From Helicobacter anseris (lineage in GTDB: Bacteria > Campylobacterota > Campylobacteria > Campylobacterales > Helicobacteraceae), in the NCBI GenBank assembly GCA_004368235.1, contig JXTW01000001.1:13539-73165 (forward strand): a stretch of 59,627 nt of DNA. The letters are read 5' to 3'. Below, one piece after another: positions 46,620 to 57,616 of the stretch (positions are counted from its first letter, which is position 1; each line of letters starts with the position of its first letter). The translations under genes were made by a program, and so were the position numbers. A model generated the notes under the pieces. The model ran no database searches, was not told the origin of the DNA, and saw nothing but the letters and a program-made list of their open reading frames with translations.

Positions 46620-47546
46620 TTAAGCAAAAGCTCCATATGACATTAATTTATCATAGCGCTTTTGCACAAAATTCTTCTGTTTTTTTATCTCTTCTAAACT
46701 ATCAAGAAAATATTTCTTGATGTTTTGAGCAGCAAAATCCCTATCCCTATGCGCACCTCGACCAGGCTCACTAATAATATCATCAATTAACCCAAATTCC
46801 TTAAGTGCATCTGGAGTAATTTTCATAGCCTTTGTAGCAGATTCTATTTTAGCTGGATCATTCCATAAAATTGCTGCACAACCCTCTGGAGAAATAACAC
46901 TAAATACGGAATACTGCATCATTGCCAATTTATCCGCAACAGCAATAGCTAAAGCCCCTCCACTGCCACCTTCACCAATAATAATAGAAATCGTAGGCAC
47001 CTTAAGTGCGGCAAATTCTTGCAAATTCTTAGCAATAGCCTCACTCTGACCTCTCTCCTCTGCACCAATACCTGGATATGCCCCAGCAGTATCTACTAAC
47101 ATCAAAATTGGCAAATCAAACTTTTCTGCAAATTTAGCTGCTTTAAGTGCCTTACGATATCCTTCAGGGTGAGGCATACCAAAATTACGCATAAGCTTAC
47201 TTTTAGTTCCTCTACCCTTTTCCTCACCAATAACAACAACACTCTGATCCTCAATCTTTCCTAAAAAGGAAACAATTGCCTTATCATCTCCAAAATGCCT
47301 ATCTCCACAAATCTCATAGGCATCCTTTAAGATAAACTCAATATAATCCATAGCATATGGGCGATCTGGATGACGAGCTAACTGCAATTTTTGATAATCG
47401 CTCATATTACCATAAACAGATCGCACCTCTCTTTCTAACTCAACTTCTAAAATCTCTTTGGCTGCATTATCCCCACGAATAACAGCCATCTCGATTTCAT
47501 CTTGAATACTTTTAATTTTTTGTTCAAATTCTAAATAAATAGCCAT
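46620..47546 (-). CDS. accA: Acetyl-CoA carboxylase carboxyltransferase subunit alpha
   Basis: A 308-residue protein with the AccA pattern: [14 protein letters not shown] at the start, the crotonase-fold core [47 protein letters not shown] and [15 protein letters not shown]. It forms malonyl-CoA with AccD in fatty acid synthesis. It is 4 bases downstream of fabF. Confidence 0.96.
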   Translation of the reverse strand: MAIYLEFEQKIKSIQDEIEMAVIRGDNAAKEILEVELEREVRSVYGNMSDYQKLQLARHPDRPYAMDYIEFILKDAYEICGDRHFGDDKAIVSFLGKIEDQSVVVIGEEKGRGTKSKLMRNFGMPHPEGYRKALKAAKFAEKFDLPILMLVDTAGAYPGIGAEERGQSEAIAKNLQEFAALKVPTISIIIGEGGSGGALAIAVADKLAMMQYSVFSVISPEGCAAILWNDPAKIESATKAMKITPDALKEFGLIDDIISEPGRGAHRDRDFAAQNIKKYFLDSLEEIKKQKNFVQKRYDKLMSYGAFA

Positions 47547-47550
47547 AACT

Positions 47551-48783
47551 TTATATTTTTCTAAAAATCAAAACTCCATTTGTTCCGCCAAAGCCAAAAG
47601 AATTACTCATAACAGCATTAATCTCTTGCCTTCTTGCGACATTAGGGATATAGTCTAAATCACATTCCTCATCTTTTGTATACTGGTTTATGGTAGGTGG
47701 TAATACTCCTTCTTGCATTGCCATAATAGAAATAACAGCCTCTAGGGCGCCAGCTGCACCTAAACAATGCCCAATCTGACCTTTAGTGGAACTAATAAGT
47801 GGGACTTCTGAACCAAAAACCTCTTTAATAGCCATAGTTTCATAATAGTCATTATAATAAGTACTTGTACCATGTGCATTGATATAATCAATTTTCACAT
47901 TAGCCATTTTAAGAGCTGCCTTCATTGCACGCACTGCTCCTGCACCACCTGGAGCTGGTGTTGTAATATGATTTGCATCTCCGCTTTCACCAAATCCCAC
48001 AAGCTCTGCATAGATTTTTGCACCTCTTGCCTTTGCACTCTCATATTCTTCGAGAACTAGAGCACCAGCCCCCTCACCCATAACAAATCCATCTCGCTCT
48101 TTATCAAATGGACGTGATGCTGACTTTGGATCATCATTGCGAGTGCTTAATGCTTTCATTGCGGCAAAACCACCAATACCGACAGGACAAATAGCAGACT
48201 CAGCACCAATAACCAACATTCTATCTGCACCATTTAGCATAATTGTCTTTGCTGCTTCACCAACTGCATGAGTCCCGGCAGCACATGCAGTCACACTAGC
48301 CAAATTAGGTCCTTTTAAACCAAATTCAATTGATGTAAAACCACCAAGCATATTTACAAGTGCTGAAGGAATGAAAAAAGGGTTAATTCTTCTTGGTCCA
48401 CGATCAGCACAAACTACAGAATTTTTTTCAATATTACCGAGCCCTCCTATACCAGCACCACTACTCACTCCAAAACTCTCACTAATGCTTTCATCTACTT
48501 TTCCATTACTACCCAAGATTCCAGCATCACTCATGGCTTCTTTTGTAGCCTTAAGAGCCAGTTGAATAAACCTATCTGCTTTTTTTACTTCTTTAGCATC
48601 CATAACACTCTCTGGATCAAAGCCTTCTATCTCAGCTGCTATTTGGACAGGAAAGGCCTCTGCATCAAAACTAGTAATTCTTTTAACTCCACTCTGACCA
48701 TTAACAATAGATTCAAAAGAATCGCTCTTGTTTAATCCTAGCGCATTAATCATTCCTAAACCTGTCACCACAACACGACGCAC
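47551..48783 (-). CDS. fabF: Beta-ketoacyl-ACP synthase II
   Basis: A 410-residue elongating condensing enzyme. The active-site cysteine is Cys167 in TACAAGTHA, with the histidines in HGTSTYYND and [11 protein letters not shown]. It stands between acpP and accA, so three fatty acid genes form one unit. A hairpin between acpP and fabF may adjust their ratio. Confidence 0.97.
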   Translation of the reverse strand: MRRVVVTGLGMINALGLNKSDSFESIVNGQSGVKRITSFDAEAFPVQIAAEIEGFDPESVMDAKEVKKADRFIQLALKATKEAMSDAGILGSNGKVDESISESFGVSSGAGIGGLGNIEKNSVVCADRGPRRINPFFIPSALVNMLGGFTSIEFGLKGPNLASVTACAAGTHAVGEAAKTIMLNGADRMLVIGAESAICPVGIGGFAAMKALSTRNDDPKSASRPFDKERDGFVMGEGAGALVLEEYESAKARGAKIYAELVGFGESGDANHITTPAPGGAGAVRAMKAALKMANVKIDYINAHGTSTYYNDYYETMAIKEVFGSEVPLISSTKGQIGHCLGAAGALEAVISIMAMQEGVLPPTINQYTKDEECDLDYIPNVARRQEINAVMSNSFGFGGTNGVLIFRKI

Positions 48784-48819
48784 ATCTACTCCTTAAATCT
48801 AAACTTAAAAAATGAATTT

Positions 48820-48842
48820 ATTGCAAGGAAGCCCCTTGCAAT
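48820..48842 (-). terminator. Attenuator-like hairpin between acpP and fabF
   Basis: The arms ATTGCAAGG (48820-48828) and CCTTGCAAT (48834-48842) form a 9-bp stem with a 5-base loop. On the minus strand a TTTTTT run follows seven bases later, so it could stop part of the transcripts after acpP. Confidence 0.55.
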
Positions 48843-48849
48843 ATCAAAG

Positions 48850-49083
48850 TTACTTTTTATTTGCTTCAATATAAGCTACTACATCACCTACTGTAGAAAT
48901 TTTTTCAGCCTGCTCATCAGGAATTTCAATATCAAATTTCTCTTCAAGTGCCATTACAAGCTCTACCACATCTAGAGAATCTGCTCCTAAATCTTTTACA
49001 AACTCTGCTTCAGGCTTTACCTGTGCTGCATCTACATTTAACTGCTGAACAATCACTTCTTTAACTTCATCTAAAATTGCCAT
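48850..49083 (-). CDS. acpP: Acyl carrier protein
   Basis: A 77-residue acidic protein with the DLGADSLD motif whose Ser36 carries 4'-phosphopantetheine. It shuttles acyl chains for FabF and AccA products. It begins the acpP-fabF-accA unit. A TACAAT box lies 35 bases upstream. Confidence 0.97.
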   Translation of the reverse strand: MAILDEVKEVIVQQLNVDAAQVKPEAEFVKDLGADSLDVVELVMALEEKFDIEIPDEQAEKISTVGDVVAYIEANKK

Positions 49084-49117
49084 TTAGAACTCCTTAGCTA
49101 TAATTTAAAGTTTGGGC

Positions 49118-49123
49118 ATTGTA
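49118..49123 (-). promoter_or_regulatory. acpP: -10 element of acpP
   Basis: TACAAT on the minus strand with a TGC extension (TGCTACAAT), 35 bases before the acpP ATG. An AAGGAG ribosome site stands in between. Confidence 0.55.
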
Positions 49124-49206
49124 GCAAAATTTAGTCAAAAACACTTAATTTTTAAAATCATGCAATATAAAACTTTGCTACAAATATAGCATATCTCTCC
49201 TTAATC

Positions 49207-50052
49207 CTAAGCTAAAAACCCGCAATTATGGCATAATGCTTGAGTAGCTACACCATTTTTAAAACCTTCTATCATCTCTTGTAGGATTTTGGATTTTAAA
49301 ATTTCTGCCAAGCTTGTTTGATTAATATCTCCAAGAGTGATGCTCCCTGCACTATCCATACAACATGGCACTACCCTCCCATCAGAGAGAATACCTATTT
49401 GCTGACTACCTCCATGGCAGTACTTTTTTATAGATTTTTCCTTTTTATATCCTGCCCACTCAAAGCTCTTAGTTATATTCAAAAAAATATATTCAGCTAG
49501 TTTTATTCTCGATCCAGCCACAAGAGTACTTTGCAAATCCTCTTGATTAAAATTTTTATCAAAAAAATTTATAATCATTTTAATTTTGTCTTGATTTTTA
49601 AATAAAAATCCATCCTGTAAACGTAGATTAATAAAACATTTAGCCTTGATATCTATATGCTTTTTACAAAAATGTAAAATGTTTTCCAAATAGTTTTTTG
49701 GCTGTGGATTATTTTTATCTAACCCAGCATCTAGCGAAAAAGCAATCTGATGAATAGATGGATGCATCAAAAGCTCATCTCTTAAAGTATAAAATCCACT
49801 TGTAACTAGATCTATCTTTCTTTGGTATTTATGTGCACAATTAATAAAATCCATGATATCTCTTCTATGCATTGGATCACCTAAAATATGCAAACACACA
49901 AGCGCTTTTTGCAATTTCTTTAATTGACTTATCTCTTTACATATTTTTTCAAAAATCCTTAAATCCATCTGCCCTCTCACACCCTTAACGCTCGGACAAA
50001 AAGAACACTTCAAGGAACAAATATCACTAATTTCAATATAAATTTTTCTCAT
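49207..50052 (-). CDS. Radical SAM / SPASM-domain protein
   Basis: A 281-residue enzyme with the radical SAM motif C12-X3-C16-X2-C19 (ICSLKCSFC) and a C-terminal SPASM region: CHGGSQQIGILSDGRVVPCC followed by ALCHNCGF. Such proteins often modify peptides or prosthetic groups. No small precursor peptide or partner is visible nearby, so the substrate is unknown. A similar hypothetical radical SAM gene is known in Helicobacter. It lies between acpP and a 220-base intergenic region. Confidence 0.75.
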   Translation of the reverse strand: MRKIYIEISDICSLKCSFCPSVKGVRGQMDLRIFEKICKEISQLKKLQKALVCLHILGDPMHRRDIMDFINCAHKYQRKIDLVTSGFYTLRDELLMHPSIHQIAFSLDAGLDKNNPQPKNYLENILHFCKKHIDIKAKCFINLRLQDGFLFKNQDKIKMIINFFDKNFNQEDLQSTLVAGSRIKLAEYIFLNITKSFEWAGYKKEKSIKKYCHGGSQQIGILSDGRVVPCCMDSAGSITLGDINQTSLAEILKSKILQEMIEGFKNGVATQALCHNCGFLA

Positions 50053-50232
50053 TTCATTTCTTAAATATCATTTATTTAATCCATAAGCTAAACGATATCC
50101 AAATAACTCTAATTAAAAAATATTTCGTCACTCTTATGCTTGTAAATATTAAATTAAGTTGCAAATTCTAGCCAAATGCTCTCAATATATAAAGCTTATT
50201 TGAATAAAAACAAAATCTTTAAGCTACTTTGA

Positions 50233-50238
50233 TATGAT
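50233..50238 (+). promoter_or_regulatory. -10 element of the carboxynorspermidine dehydrogenase gene
   Basis: TATGAT lies 35 bases upstream of the ATG at 50274, and an AAGGAG ribosome site follows at about 50262. Confidence 0.45.
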
Positions 50239-50273
50239 TACCCATTTATTAATGTTAAGATGAAGGAGAAAAT

Positions 50274-51473
50274 ATGAGTTGTGTTCTACAGATAGGAGCT
50301 GGGGGTGTAGGAGGAGTAGTAGCACATAAGCTTGCTCAAAATCGTGACACATTTAGTCAAATCATTCTTGCTTCACGCAATATAGACAAATGTTACTCTA
50401 TTGCAAAATCTATTCGTGAAAAAAACTTGGGCGAAATTATTTGCGATACTGTTGATGCAGATAATCTTGATGAAATTATCAAGATTATTGAAAAATACAA
50501 ACCAAAATTAGTCATTAATGTTGCCTTGCCTTATCAAGATCTCACTATTATGGAAGCTTGCCTTAAAACAAAAACACATTATCTTGATACAGCAAATTAT
50601 GAACACCCAGATACTGCTAAGTTTGAATATAAGGAGCAATGGGCATATCATGATAGATTTAAAGAAGCTGGGATTATTGGGCTTCTTGGTAGTGGTTTTG
50701 ACCCTGGTGTTACAAATGTATTTTGCGCTTATGCTCAAAAACATTATTTTGATTCTATTCGTACAATTGATATACTAGATTGCAATGCTGGTGATCATGG
50801 CTATCCATTTGCTACAAACTTTAATCCTGAAATAAATTTGCGTGAAGTTAGCGCCAATGGAAGATACTGGGAAAATGGAAAGTGGATCGAAACAAAGCCA
50901 TTAGAAATTATGCAAACATGGGCATATCCAGAAATTGGAGAAAAAGATTCTTATCTTCTTTATCATGAAGAATTAGAATCATTAGTGAAAAATATTCCCG
51001 GCTTACAAAGAATTAGATTTTTTATGACTTTTTCACAAAACTATATTACTCATATGAAATGTCTAGAAAATGTCGGTATGTTAGGGATAAAAGAAGTTGT
51101 ACATGAAGGGCAAAAAATCATCCCTATTCAATTTTTGAAAACTTTATTACCAGATCCGGCTACACTTGCTGGACGCACAATAGGTAAAACAAACATTGGA
51201 TGTTATATTATCGGTTCACAAAATAGCAAAGATAAAACCCTTTATATCTATAACATCTGCGACCATCAAGAAGCCTACAAAGAAGTTAATGCTCAAGCTA
51301 TTAGCTACACTACCGGTGTACCAGCTATGATCGGAGCAAAACTTATCATTAATGGCACTTGGAGCAAATCCCCTGGTGTATGGAATCTAGAGCAATTAGA
51401 CCCAGATCCATTCATGGCTGAACTCAATATTCAAGGTCTTCCATGGCAAATTATTGAAAAGACTAATGACTAA
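50274..51473 (+). CDS. Carboxynorspermidine dehydrogenase (saccharopine dehydrogenase family)
   Basis: A 399-residue NADPH enzyme with GAGGVGGVVAHKL at residues 8-20. It reads like the Campylobacter CASDH protein that joins aspartate semialdehyde to putrescine or diaminopropane, the first step of the carboxyspermidine/norspermidine route to spermidine. The partner decarboxylase (nspC) is not in the window. A true lysine-pathway saccharopine dehydrogenase is less likely in this group. It stands alone after a TATGAT promoter. Confidence 0.85.
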   Translation: MSCVLQIGAGGVGGVVAHKLAQNRDTFSQIILASRNIDKCYSIAKSIREKNLGEIICDTVDADNLDEIIKIIEKYKPKLVINVALPYQDLTIMEACLKTKTHYLDTANYEHPDTAKFEYKEQWAYHDRFKEAGIIGLLGSGFDPGVTNVFCAYAQKHYFDSIRTIDILDCNAGDHGYPFATNFNPEINLREVSANGRYWENGKWIETKPLEIMQTWAYPEIGEKDSYLLYHEELESLVKNIPGLQRIRFFMTFSQNYITHMKCLENVGMLGIKEVVHEGQKIIPIQFLKTLLPDPATLAGRTIGKTNIGCYIIGSQNSKDKTLYIYNICDHQEAYKEVNAQAISYTTGVPAMIGAKLIINGTWSKSPGVWNLEQLDPDPFMAELNIQGLPWQIIEKTND

Positions 51474-51793
51474 CAAACATATAATTAAGCCAACTATTTT
51501 GGCTTAATTATCTAGAGCAATTAAACACTCTTATTAAGAGGCTTTAGCTAAAAGTACTTTTAATTTATAAATAATCTTTTTCATCTCTTAGCTCTTTAGA
51601 TTCTCACATTAAAGTATTTTCAATATATCTGCATCATTTAATAAGATAGAATTAAAGAGATATTCTGCCACTTTAGAAAACCGAGCTAGAATAAAATTTT
51701 AATAGTATAAGCACAAAGAACAAAAACCATAAAATATGGCTATTTTAATTTTTTATTTTGGCATAAGTAAGCATTACCTTTAAAATACTTACT
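51474..51793. other. Intergenic region (320 bases)
   Basis: No gene is seen. The region starts with a perfect 12-bp inverted repeat at 51482-51510 just after the dehydrogenase stop. Further on, CCATA-AAA-TATGG at about 51729-51741 is followed by a T-rich stretch and could be a weak terminator. The rest is AT-rich with no ribosome site plus ATG of note. Confidence 0.5.
51482..51510 (+). terminator. Hairpin after the dehydrogenase gene
   Basis: The arms TAATTAAGCCAA (51482-51493) and TTGGCTTAATTA (51499-51510) form a perfect 12-bp stem with a 5-base loop, 8 bases after the TAA. It is not followed by a T run, so the termination is uncertain. Confidence 0.5.
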
Positions 51794-52516
51794 TTAGCTA
51801 TTAAGTCTTTTATATAATTTAAGAGCAGAATCTAAAAAACTCTTATTTTGATTTTTATAATCAAAAATATCAATCAACTCTTCTTTGAAAATCCCATTAA
51901 GATCAATTTCTTTTTCTTGAGATTCTACCTGACTAGATTCTTGATTTATTTTAGAATCTACATCTGCTTGCTTGTCTTTAAATCCAGACTCAAACTCATC
52001 ATAAAGTACATTAAAATCTGCATTTTCTAACGATAAATGAGCAGCCACATCAAGCAAAAGCTCTCTTTCTTGCTCATCAAGCTTGCCATCAAGATACATC
52101 ACTACAAGCATTAAACCAACAAAATTTAAGCGCTTTTTATACTCTGCATAAGTTGCATTTAAGAGTTTAGAATAATCTACTTCTCCACCATACTCTAAGA
52201 GCTCTTTTTCCTGTGGTTTATAATCAAATCCTGTATAATGGATACGATACCACTCTCCCATACATTGAGCTATAGCTCTTAAATATTCTTTTTTACAATT
52301 TGGTATTGACAAGATTACTGCTTGCATGGCACCAAGCTCTGTAGTAAGATACTTTTCTTGTAAACTTTCTGGTTGCAATACCTCATAAGGATCATTAAAA
52401 TTTGAGATCTTTTCCTCTTGATCTCTTTGTTTTAGTGGATTTTTTAAATATTCCTGCAAGCTAATATATAAATAATAAACAACTGCCCCGGCAATGATTA
52501 ATAACACAAATTCCAT
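51794..52516 (-). CDS. TerB-like membrane-anchored protein
   Basis: A 240-residue protein with an N-terminal membrane helix (FVLLIIAGAVVYYLYISL) and an acidic cytosolic part. The middle has LMLVVMYLDGKLDEQERELLLDVAAHLSL, a TerB/TerB-like helix pair with acidic residues. A Gln/Glu-rich segment follows. Its function is unknown. It is 26 bases downstream of the small membrane protein gene. Confidence 0.6.
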   Translation of the reverse strand: MEFVLLIIAGAVVYYLYISLQEYLKNPLKQRDQEEKISNFNDPYEVLQPESLQEKYLTTELGAMQAVILSIPNCKKEYLRAIAQCMGEWYRIHYTGFDYKPQEKELLEYGGEVDYSKLLNATYAEYKKRLNFVGLMLVVMYLDGKLDEQERELLLDVAAHLSLENADFNVLYDEFESGFKDKQADVDSKINQESSQVESQEKEIDLNGIFKEELIDIFDYKNQNKSFLDSALKLYKRLNS

Positions 52517-52542
52517 ACTTTAATCCTTAAAACTATTTATTT

Positions 52543-52854
52543 CTACTTTCTCTTTTGCTTAAAATCCATCATACTTTGCTCATCTTTAATTTTGCGCATT
52601 TTCTTTAATCTCATCAACTCTTCTTTTTGCTTTGCTTCCAAAGCTTTTTTACGCTCTCTTTTCTCTTTCATATTTTGAATATATTCTTCTCGTTTTTCAG
52701 GAGATTGAAACTCAATAGGACGAACCAAAAGCACTAAAAGTAAAAATATAAATAATGCTGATGCAATTGCCATTGCTACATCATCTGTTTCGCTAATACG
52801 ATACCACATAAGTCCAATAACCACAGAAAATACAAACTTTAAAAAAACTTTCAT
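52543..52854 (-). CDS. Small membrane protein with a basic C-terminal tail
   Basis: A 103-residue protein with two hydrophobic segments (FVFSVVIGLMWYRI and AIASALFIFLLLVLLV) and a tail of about 45 residues dominated by Lys, Arg and Glu (EKRERKKALEAKQKEELMRLKK), a probable helical coil. I do not recognise a family. It is probably co-transcribed with the TerB-like gene. Confidence 0.65.
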   Translation of the reverse strand: MKVFLKFVFSVVIGLMWYRISETDDVAMAIASALFIFLLLVLLVRPIEFQSPEKREEYIQNMKEKRERKKALEAKQKEELMRLKKMRKIKDEQSMMDFKQKRK

Positions 52855-52971
52855 GCAAGCATCCTAACAATTTCAAAGAAAGTATTCAAAACTATGATTA
52901 TACAAAAATATCTATTATGAACAAAGAGACTTAAAGAGCGTCAAAAATATAAAATGGATTTAAAAAAATAG

Positions 52972-52977
52972 TATAAT
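52972..52977 (+). promoter_or_regulatory. napA: -10 element of the nap operon
   Basis: A perfect TATAAT, 33 bases before the napA ATG at 53011. The AAAAGGAG ribosome site lies between. The A/T-rich stretch before it fits Helicobacter sigma-80 promoters. No clear FNR-like palindrome is seen. Confidence 0.65.
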
Positions 52978-53010
52978 CAGCAACAAAAACAAACATAAAA
53001 AGGAGAAAAA

Positions 53011-55800
53011 ATGGCAAGCACTATAAATCGTCGTGATTTTATCAAAAGTGCTGCAGTAGCTTCTGCAGCATCTGTAGCTGGATTAAATATACCTACTAAT
53101 CTCTTAGCCAAGGCTGATGATGTACAAAAATCATGGAAATGGGATAAGGCGGTGTGTAGATTCTGCGGAACAGGATGCGGGATTATGGTGGCTACCAAAG
53201 ATGGTTCTATCGTTGCTGTTAAAGGTGACCCTGAAGCCCCTGTTAATCGCGGTATAAATTGTATCAAGGGATATTTCTGCGCCAAAATTATGTATGGTGC
53301 AGATAGACTCACTCAACCACTTTTACGCGTAAACTCTAAAGGAGAATTTGATAAAAATGGTAAATTTGTCCCCATCTCTTGGAAGCAAGCTTTTGATGTT
53401 ATGGAGCAGCAATTCCGTAAAGCTTATGAAAAAGATGGTCCCAATGCTGTAGGCTTAATGGCTAGTGGTCAATATACTATTCCTGAAGGCTATGCTGCAC
53501 TCAAACTTTTTAAGGCTGGCTTCAGGTCTAATAATATTGACCCAAATGCGCGACATTGTATGGCAAGTGCTGTTGTTGGATTTATGCAAACTTTTGGTAT
53601 TGATGAACCCGCTGGATGCTATGATGATATAGAATTGACTGATACTATTGTTACTTGGGGTGCAAATATGGCAGAAATGCATCCTATACTTTGGACACGT
53701 ATCACAGATAGACGTCTCAAAAATCCAGATAAAGTTAAAATCATCAATCTATCCACTTATACAAATCGCACTTCAGATATTGCCGATATTGAAATCATTT
53801 TTAAACCAAATACCGATTTGGCAATTTGGAATTTTATTGCGCGTGAAATTATTTACAATCACCCACAAGCTATTGATTCTGAATTTGTGAAAAATCATTG
53901 CGTCTTTAGTACTGGTTATGTAGATATCGGTTATGGTATGCGAGACAATCCAAACCATCCAAGCTTTAAATCAAGCGAAAAAGACACTGTAGAAAAACAA
54001 CTACGAAAAAAATTAAGCGATTCTGAGGGAGTGAGTCTGGCTTATTTAGGACTAAAAGCAGGTGATGTTATGGAAAATAAGCATACTAAAAAACCGGATG
54101 AACACTGGGAGATTAGCTTTGATGAGTTTAAAAAAGCACTAGCACCCTATACTCTAGATTTTGTTGCTAATTTAGCACGTGGTGATTCTGAAGAAGATTT
54201 AGAAAGTTTTAAAAAGAAACTTCAAGCTTTGGCTAATTACTATATAGAAAAAGATAGAAAAGTTGTAAGTTTTTGGACAATGGGCTTTAATCAACATACA
54301 AGAGGTTCATGGGTTAATGAACAAAGTTATATGGTACATATGTTATTGGGTAAACAATCAAAACCCGGCAATGGTGCTTTCTCTCTCACAGGTCAACCTA
54401 GTGCTTGTGGTACAGCTAGAGAAGTAGGGACTTTTGCTCATCGCTTACCAGCTGATATGGTAGTAGCCAACCCTGCTCATCGTGCAGAAACTGAAAAAAT
54501 TTGGAATCTACCAAAAGGAACTCTTAATGGAAAAGTGGGTTATGCTTATGTTGATATGATGCGTGCACTTGAAGATGGTAAATTAAAATGGTTATGGGTC
54601 GCGGTCAATAATCCATGGCAAAACACAGCTAATGCCAACCACTGGATCAAAGCTGCAAGAGAAATGGATAATTTTATTGTAGTAAGCGATTGCTATCCTG
54701 GAATCACTGCCAAAGTAGCAGATCTTATCCTCCCTAGCTCTATGATATATGAAAAATGGGGTGCTTATGGGAATGCAGAGCGTAGAAGTCAGCATTGGAA
54801 ACAACAAGTAGAACCACAAGGAAACTCAATGAGTGATACTTGGCAAATCCTAGAGTTTGCTAAGCGCTTTAAACTCAAAGATGTGTGGAGTAAAGATTAC
54901 CAAACACTAGAGCTAAAAAGCGTGATAGATGAGGCTAAAAAAATGGGTTATAGTGAAAATAGTACCTTATTTGAGGTGCTTTATGCTAATAAAAATGCTC
55001 AAAATTTTTCTCTAAAAGAAACTTTATTAAAAGATAAGCCTCTTAATTCTGAAGTATTTGGTGATTCTAGAAAAGTAGTAGGTAGTGATGGTAAAGAATT
55101 TAATGGTTATGGATTTTTTATACAAAAATACCTCTGGGAAGAATATCGCCTTTTTGGATTAGGTCATGGTCATGATTTAGCAGAGTTTGATGCCTATCAT
55201 AAAGCACGTGGTCTTTGCTGGCCAATAGTGGATGGCAAAGAAACCAAATGGCGCTTTAATGCAGATTATGATCCTTATGTAAAAAAATTTGGTGGTAATA
55301 CTAAATTTGCATTCTATGGTAATAAAAATGCTTCCTTAGAGCAAGGAGATTTAATAAAACCAAATGGTGAGAAAAAATCTATCGCTAATAAGGCAAAAAT
55401 ATTCTTCCGCCCTTATATGGAACCAGCTGAAATACCTGATAAAAACTATCCTTTATGGCTATGTACAGGTCGTGTTTTAGAGCATTGGCATAGCGGTACT
55501 ATGACTATGCGTGTACCTGAGCTATATCGCGCTGTTCCAGAAGCATTGTGTTATATGAGCAAAAGTGATGCTAATGAAATGGGGTTAAAATCTGGTGATA
55601 CAGTCTGGATAGAATCTCGCCGCGGTAAAGTTAAAGCCCATGTAGAAATAGATGGACGTAATCGACCACCAAAAGGGCTAGTTTATGTTCCATGGTTTGA
55701 TGAAAAGGTTTATATCAATAAAGTTTGTCTAGATTCCACTTGTCCACTTTCTAAACAAACTGACTTTAAAAAATGTGCCATTAAAGTTTATAAAGCCTAA
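53011..55800 (+). CDS. napA: Periplasmic nitrate reductase catalytic subunit
   Basis: A 929-residue molybdopterin enzyme that reduces nitrate to nitrite in the periplasm. The Tat signal has Arg7-Arg8 ([13 protein letters not shown]). The Fe-S cluster cysteines are Cys49, Cys52, Cys56 and Cys84. [12 protein letters not shown] carries the molybdenum cysteine, and [26 protein letters not shown] and [13 protein letters not shown] are typical NapA motifs. It leads a nap operon in the epsilon-type order. Confidence 0.97.
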   Translation: MASTINRRDFIKSAAVASAASVAGLNIPTNLLAKADDVQKSWKWDKAVCRFCGTGCGIMVATKDGSIVAVKGDPEAPVNRGINCIKGYFCAKIMYGADRLTQPLLRVNSKGEFDKNGKFVPISWKQAFDVMEQQFRKAYEKDGPNAVGLMASGQYTIPEGYAALKLFKAGFRSNNIDPNARHCMASAVVGFMQTFGIDEPAGCYDDIELTDTIVTWGANMAEMHPILWTRITDRRLKNPDKVKIINLSTYTNRTSDIADIEIIFKPNTDLAIWNFIAREIIYNHPQAIDSEFVKNHCVFSTGYVDIGYGMRDNPNHPSFKSSEKDTVEKQLRKKLSDSEGVSLAYLGLKAGDVMENKHTKKPDEHWEISFDEFKKALAPYTLDFVANLARGDSEEDLESFKKKLQALANYYIEKDRKVVSFWTMGFNQHTRGSWVNEQSYMVHMLLGKQSKPGNGAFSLTGQPSACGTAREVGTFAHRLPADMVVANPAHRAETEKIWNLPKGTLNGKVGYAYVDMMRALEDGKLKWLWVAVNNPWQNTANANHWIKAAREMDNFIVVSDCYPGITAKVADLILPSSMIYEKWGAYGNAERRSQHWKQQVEPQGNSMSDTWQILEFAKRFKLKDVWSKDYQTLELKSVIDEAKKMGYSENSTLFEVLYANKNAQNFSLKETLLKDKPLNSEVFGDSRKVVGSDGKEFNGYGFFIQKYLWEEYRLFGLGHGHDLAEFDAYHKARGLCWPIVDGKETKWRFNADYDPYVKKFGGNTKFAFYGNKNASLEQGDLIKPNGEKKSIANKAKIFFRPYMEPAEIPDKNYPLWLCTGRVLEHWHSGTMTMRVPELYRAVPEALCYMSKSDANEMGLKSGDTVWIESRRGKVKAHVEIDGRNRPPKGLVYVPWFDEKVYINKVCLDSTCPLSKQTDFKKCAIKVYKA

Positions 55801-55825
55801 TCTTTGCCGCTATTGCTAGGGTCTT

Positions 55826-56665
55826 ATGATGCAAAAAATAAACCGACGGGATGCCTTAAAAAACATCCTTCAATTTATGGGATTAGCTAGTATTGGGGCT
55901 CTTAGTTGGGGAGCTTATCTTAAAGAAGCAAAAGCTCAAGTCCCCACTCTACTCTATCCACCCGGAGCTAGAGAAAATTTTAGTCAAACTTGCATCCGCT
56001 GTGGATTATGTGTAGAGGCTTGTCCATATTCCACTCTACGCCTATCAGGCAGCAGAAGTACCGATCACGCACCCTATGGTTTACCCATTTTTACTCCTAG
56101 AGAAAATCCTTGTTTTATGTGCAATAACATTCCTTGTGCAATTGCCTGCCCAACAGATGCATTAGAAATAACATCAATGATAAAAGATGGTATTTTTGTC
56201 TCCAAAAAAGAACTAAAACAAAATCCCCAAAATCTGGATATCGCTAAAGCTAGAATGGGAGTGGCAGTAATGGATACTCTTAATTGTATTGCTTATAGCG
56301 GGATTCGTTGTGATGCTTGCTATCGTGCTTGCCCTTTAATTGGCAAAGCTATTTATCTAGAATATAAAAGCAATGAGTATACTGGAAAACACGCCATGCT
56401 CTTGCCTATGATCAATAATGATATCTGCACTGGTTGTGGCAAATGTGAACATGCTTGCATAACTGATCTGCCCAGCATACGTGTCTTACCAAGAAGCACT
56501 ATACTTGGTAAAATAACTTCAGATTACATAAAAAGCTGGGAAATGACTGATGAAGAACGTCTCAAGAATGCTAAATATCCAGCCATAAGGGCTCAACAAC
56601 AAAAAGTATCTCGCCCAAATAGTGCTCAAAACTATCTCAACTCTCAAGATCTTGATGCGGATTAA
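55826..56665 (+). CDS. napG: Ferredoxin-type protein NapG
   Basis: A 279-residue protein with a twin-arginine signal (INRRDALKNILQFMGLAS) and four cysteine clusters for [4Fe-4S] centres (CIRCGLCVEACP, CFMCNNIPCAIACP, CDACYRACP, CTGCGKCEHAC). With NapH it moves electrons from menaquinol toward NapB/NapA. It lies 25 bases after napA. Confidence 0.95.
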   Translation: MMQKINRRDALKNILQFMGLASIGALSWGAYLKEAKAQVPTLLYPPGARENFSQTCIRCGLCVEACPYSTLRLSGSRSTDHAPYGLPIFTPRENPCFMCNNIPCAIACPTDALEITSMIKDGIFVSKKELKQNPQNLDIAKARMGVAVMDTLNCIAYSGIRCDACYRACPLIGKAIYLEYKSNEYTGKHAMLLPMINNDICTGCGKCEHACITDLPSIRVLPRSTILGKITSDYIKSWEMTDEERLKNAKYPAIRAQQQKVSRPNSAQNYLNSQDLDAD

Positions 56666-56680
56666 TCATGGAGGCTTATT

Positions 56681-57616
56681 ATGAAAATTATTATTTCTTA
56701 TTTTTTTAAGCACCGCTTCCTATTCTTACGTAGAATCTCTCAACTTTCTATTCTTATACTATTTATTTTAGGAAATACTAGTCTTATAACAATTGCTAGT
56801 AATATACATATTGTTTTTGCAAATAATATTAGCAAGTTTGAAGATTATGGAAAAAATCCAGCCATTGCGATACCTAAAGATACTATCTTGCCTCACCCCA
56901 TCTTGGAAGGAAATCTAAGTTTTTCTAAAATATTTAATACAATTCCTCTTAGCGATCCTCTAGCTTTTATGCAAATTTTACTTTCAGGAGGAGCAATTAC
57001 TCTTGATCTAATACTAGGTGTAATTATAGTTTGTGGGATTTATGGTGTATTTTTGGGAAGAGGTTTCTGCGCTTTTGTTTGTCCGATGAATCTAATTACT
57101 GATCTAGCGAATTTTCTACGCAGAATTTTTAAGCTTAAAAACTCTCCTATTATCATTATTAAACCAAACGCTCGTTACCTCATCTTAATTATTAGCTTAA
57201 TTTTAAGCTTTATATTTGGTTTTTTAGCTTGGGAGAGTATTAGTCCGATTTCTATGTTACACAGAAGTCTTATTTTTGGACTAGGTAGTGGGGCTTTTGG
57301 AGTTTTAGCAATATTTTTGTTTGATTTATTAATTATGCGACATGGTTTTTGTGGACATATTTGTCCACTTGGGGCTAGCTACAGCCTTATTGGGAAACTT
57401 TCTCTACTTAAAGTAGAACACAACCTCAATAATTGCACAAAATGCCATCAGTGTATACGGATTTGTCCAGAACCTCAAGTATTAGGGATCATTGGCAAAA
57501 AAAGTGGCACTATCAATAATAGTGAATGTATAAAATGTGGTCGTTGCATTGAAGTTTGCAATGATTCTGCGCTAAAATTCCATATACTTAACTTACAAAA
57601 CAAGGAGAGAAAATGA
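56681..57616 (+). CDS. napH: Quinol dehydrogenase membrane component NapH
   Basis: A 311-residue protein with about four membrane helices, the membrane cysteine motifs GRGFCAFVCPMNL and GFCGHICPLGASY, and two [4Fe-4S] motifs near the C-terminus (CTKCHQCIRICPEP, CIKCGRCIEVC). It oxidises menaquinol and passes electrons to NapG. It overlaps napB by 4 bases. Confidence 0.95.
   Translation: MKIIISYFFKHRFLFLRRISQLSILILFILGNTSLITIASNIHIVFANNISKFEDYGKNPAIAIPKDTILPHPILEGNLSFSKIFNTIPLSDPLAFMQILLSGGAITLDLILGVIIVCGIYGVFLGRGFCAFVCPMNLITDLANFLRRIFKLKNSPIIIIKPNARYLILIISLILSFIFGFLAWESISPISMLHRSLIFGLGSGAFGVLAIFLFDLLIMRHGFCGHICPLGASYSLIGKLSLLKVEHNLNNCTKCHQCIRICPEPQVLGIIGKKSGTINNSECIKCGRCIEVCNDSALKFHILNLQNKERK

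Noticed and set aside
51848-52030. 60-residue plus-strand ORF opposite the TerB-like gene
   Set aside because: A shadow of a longer coding gene, with no ribosome site.
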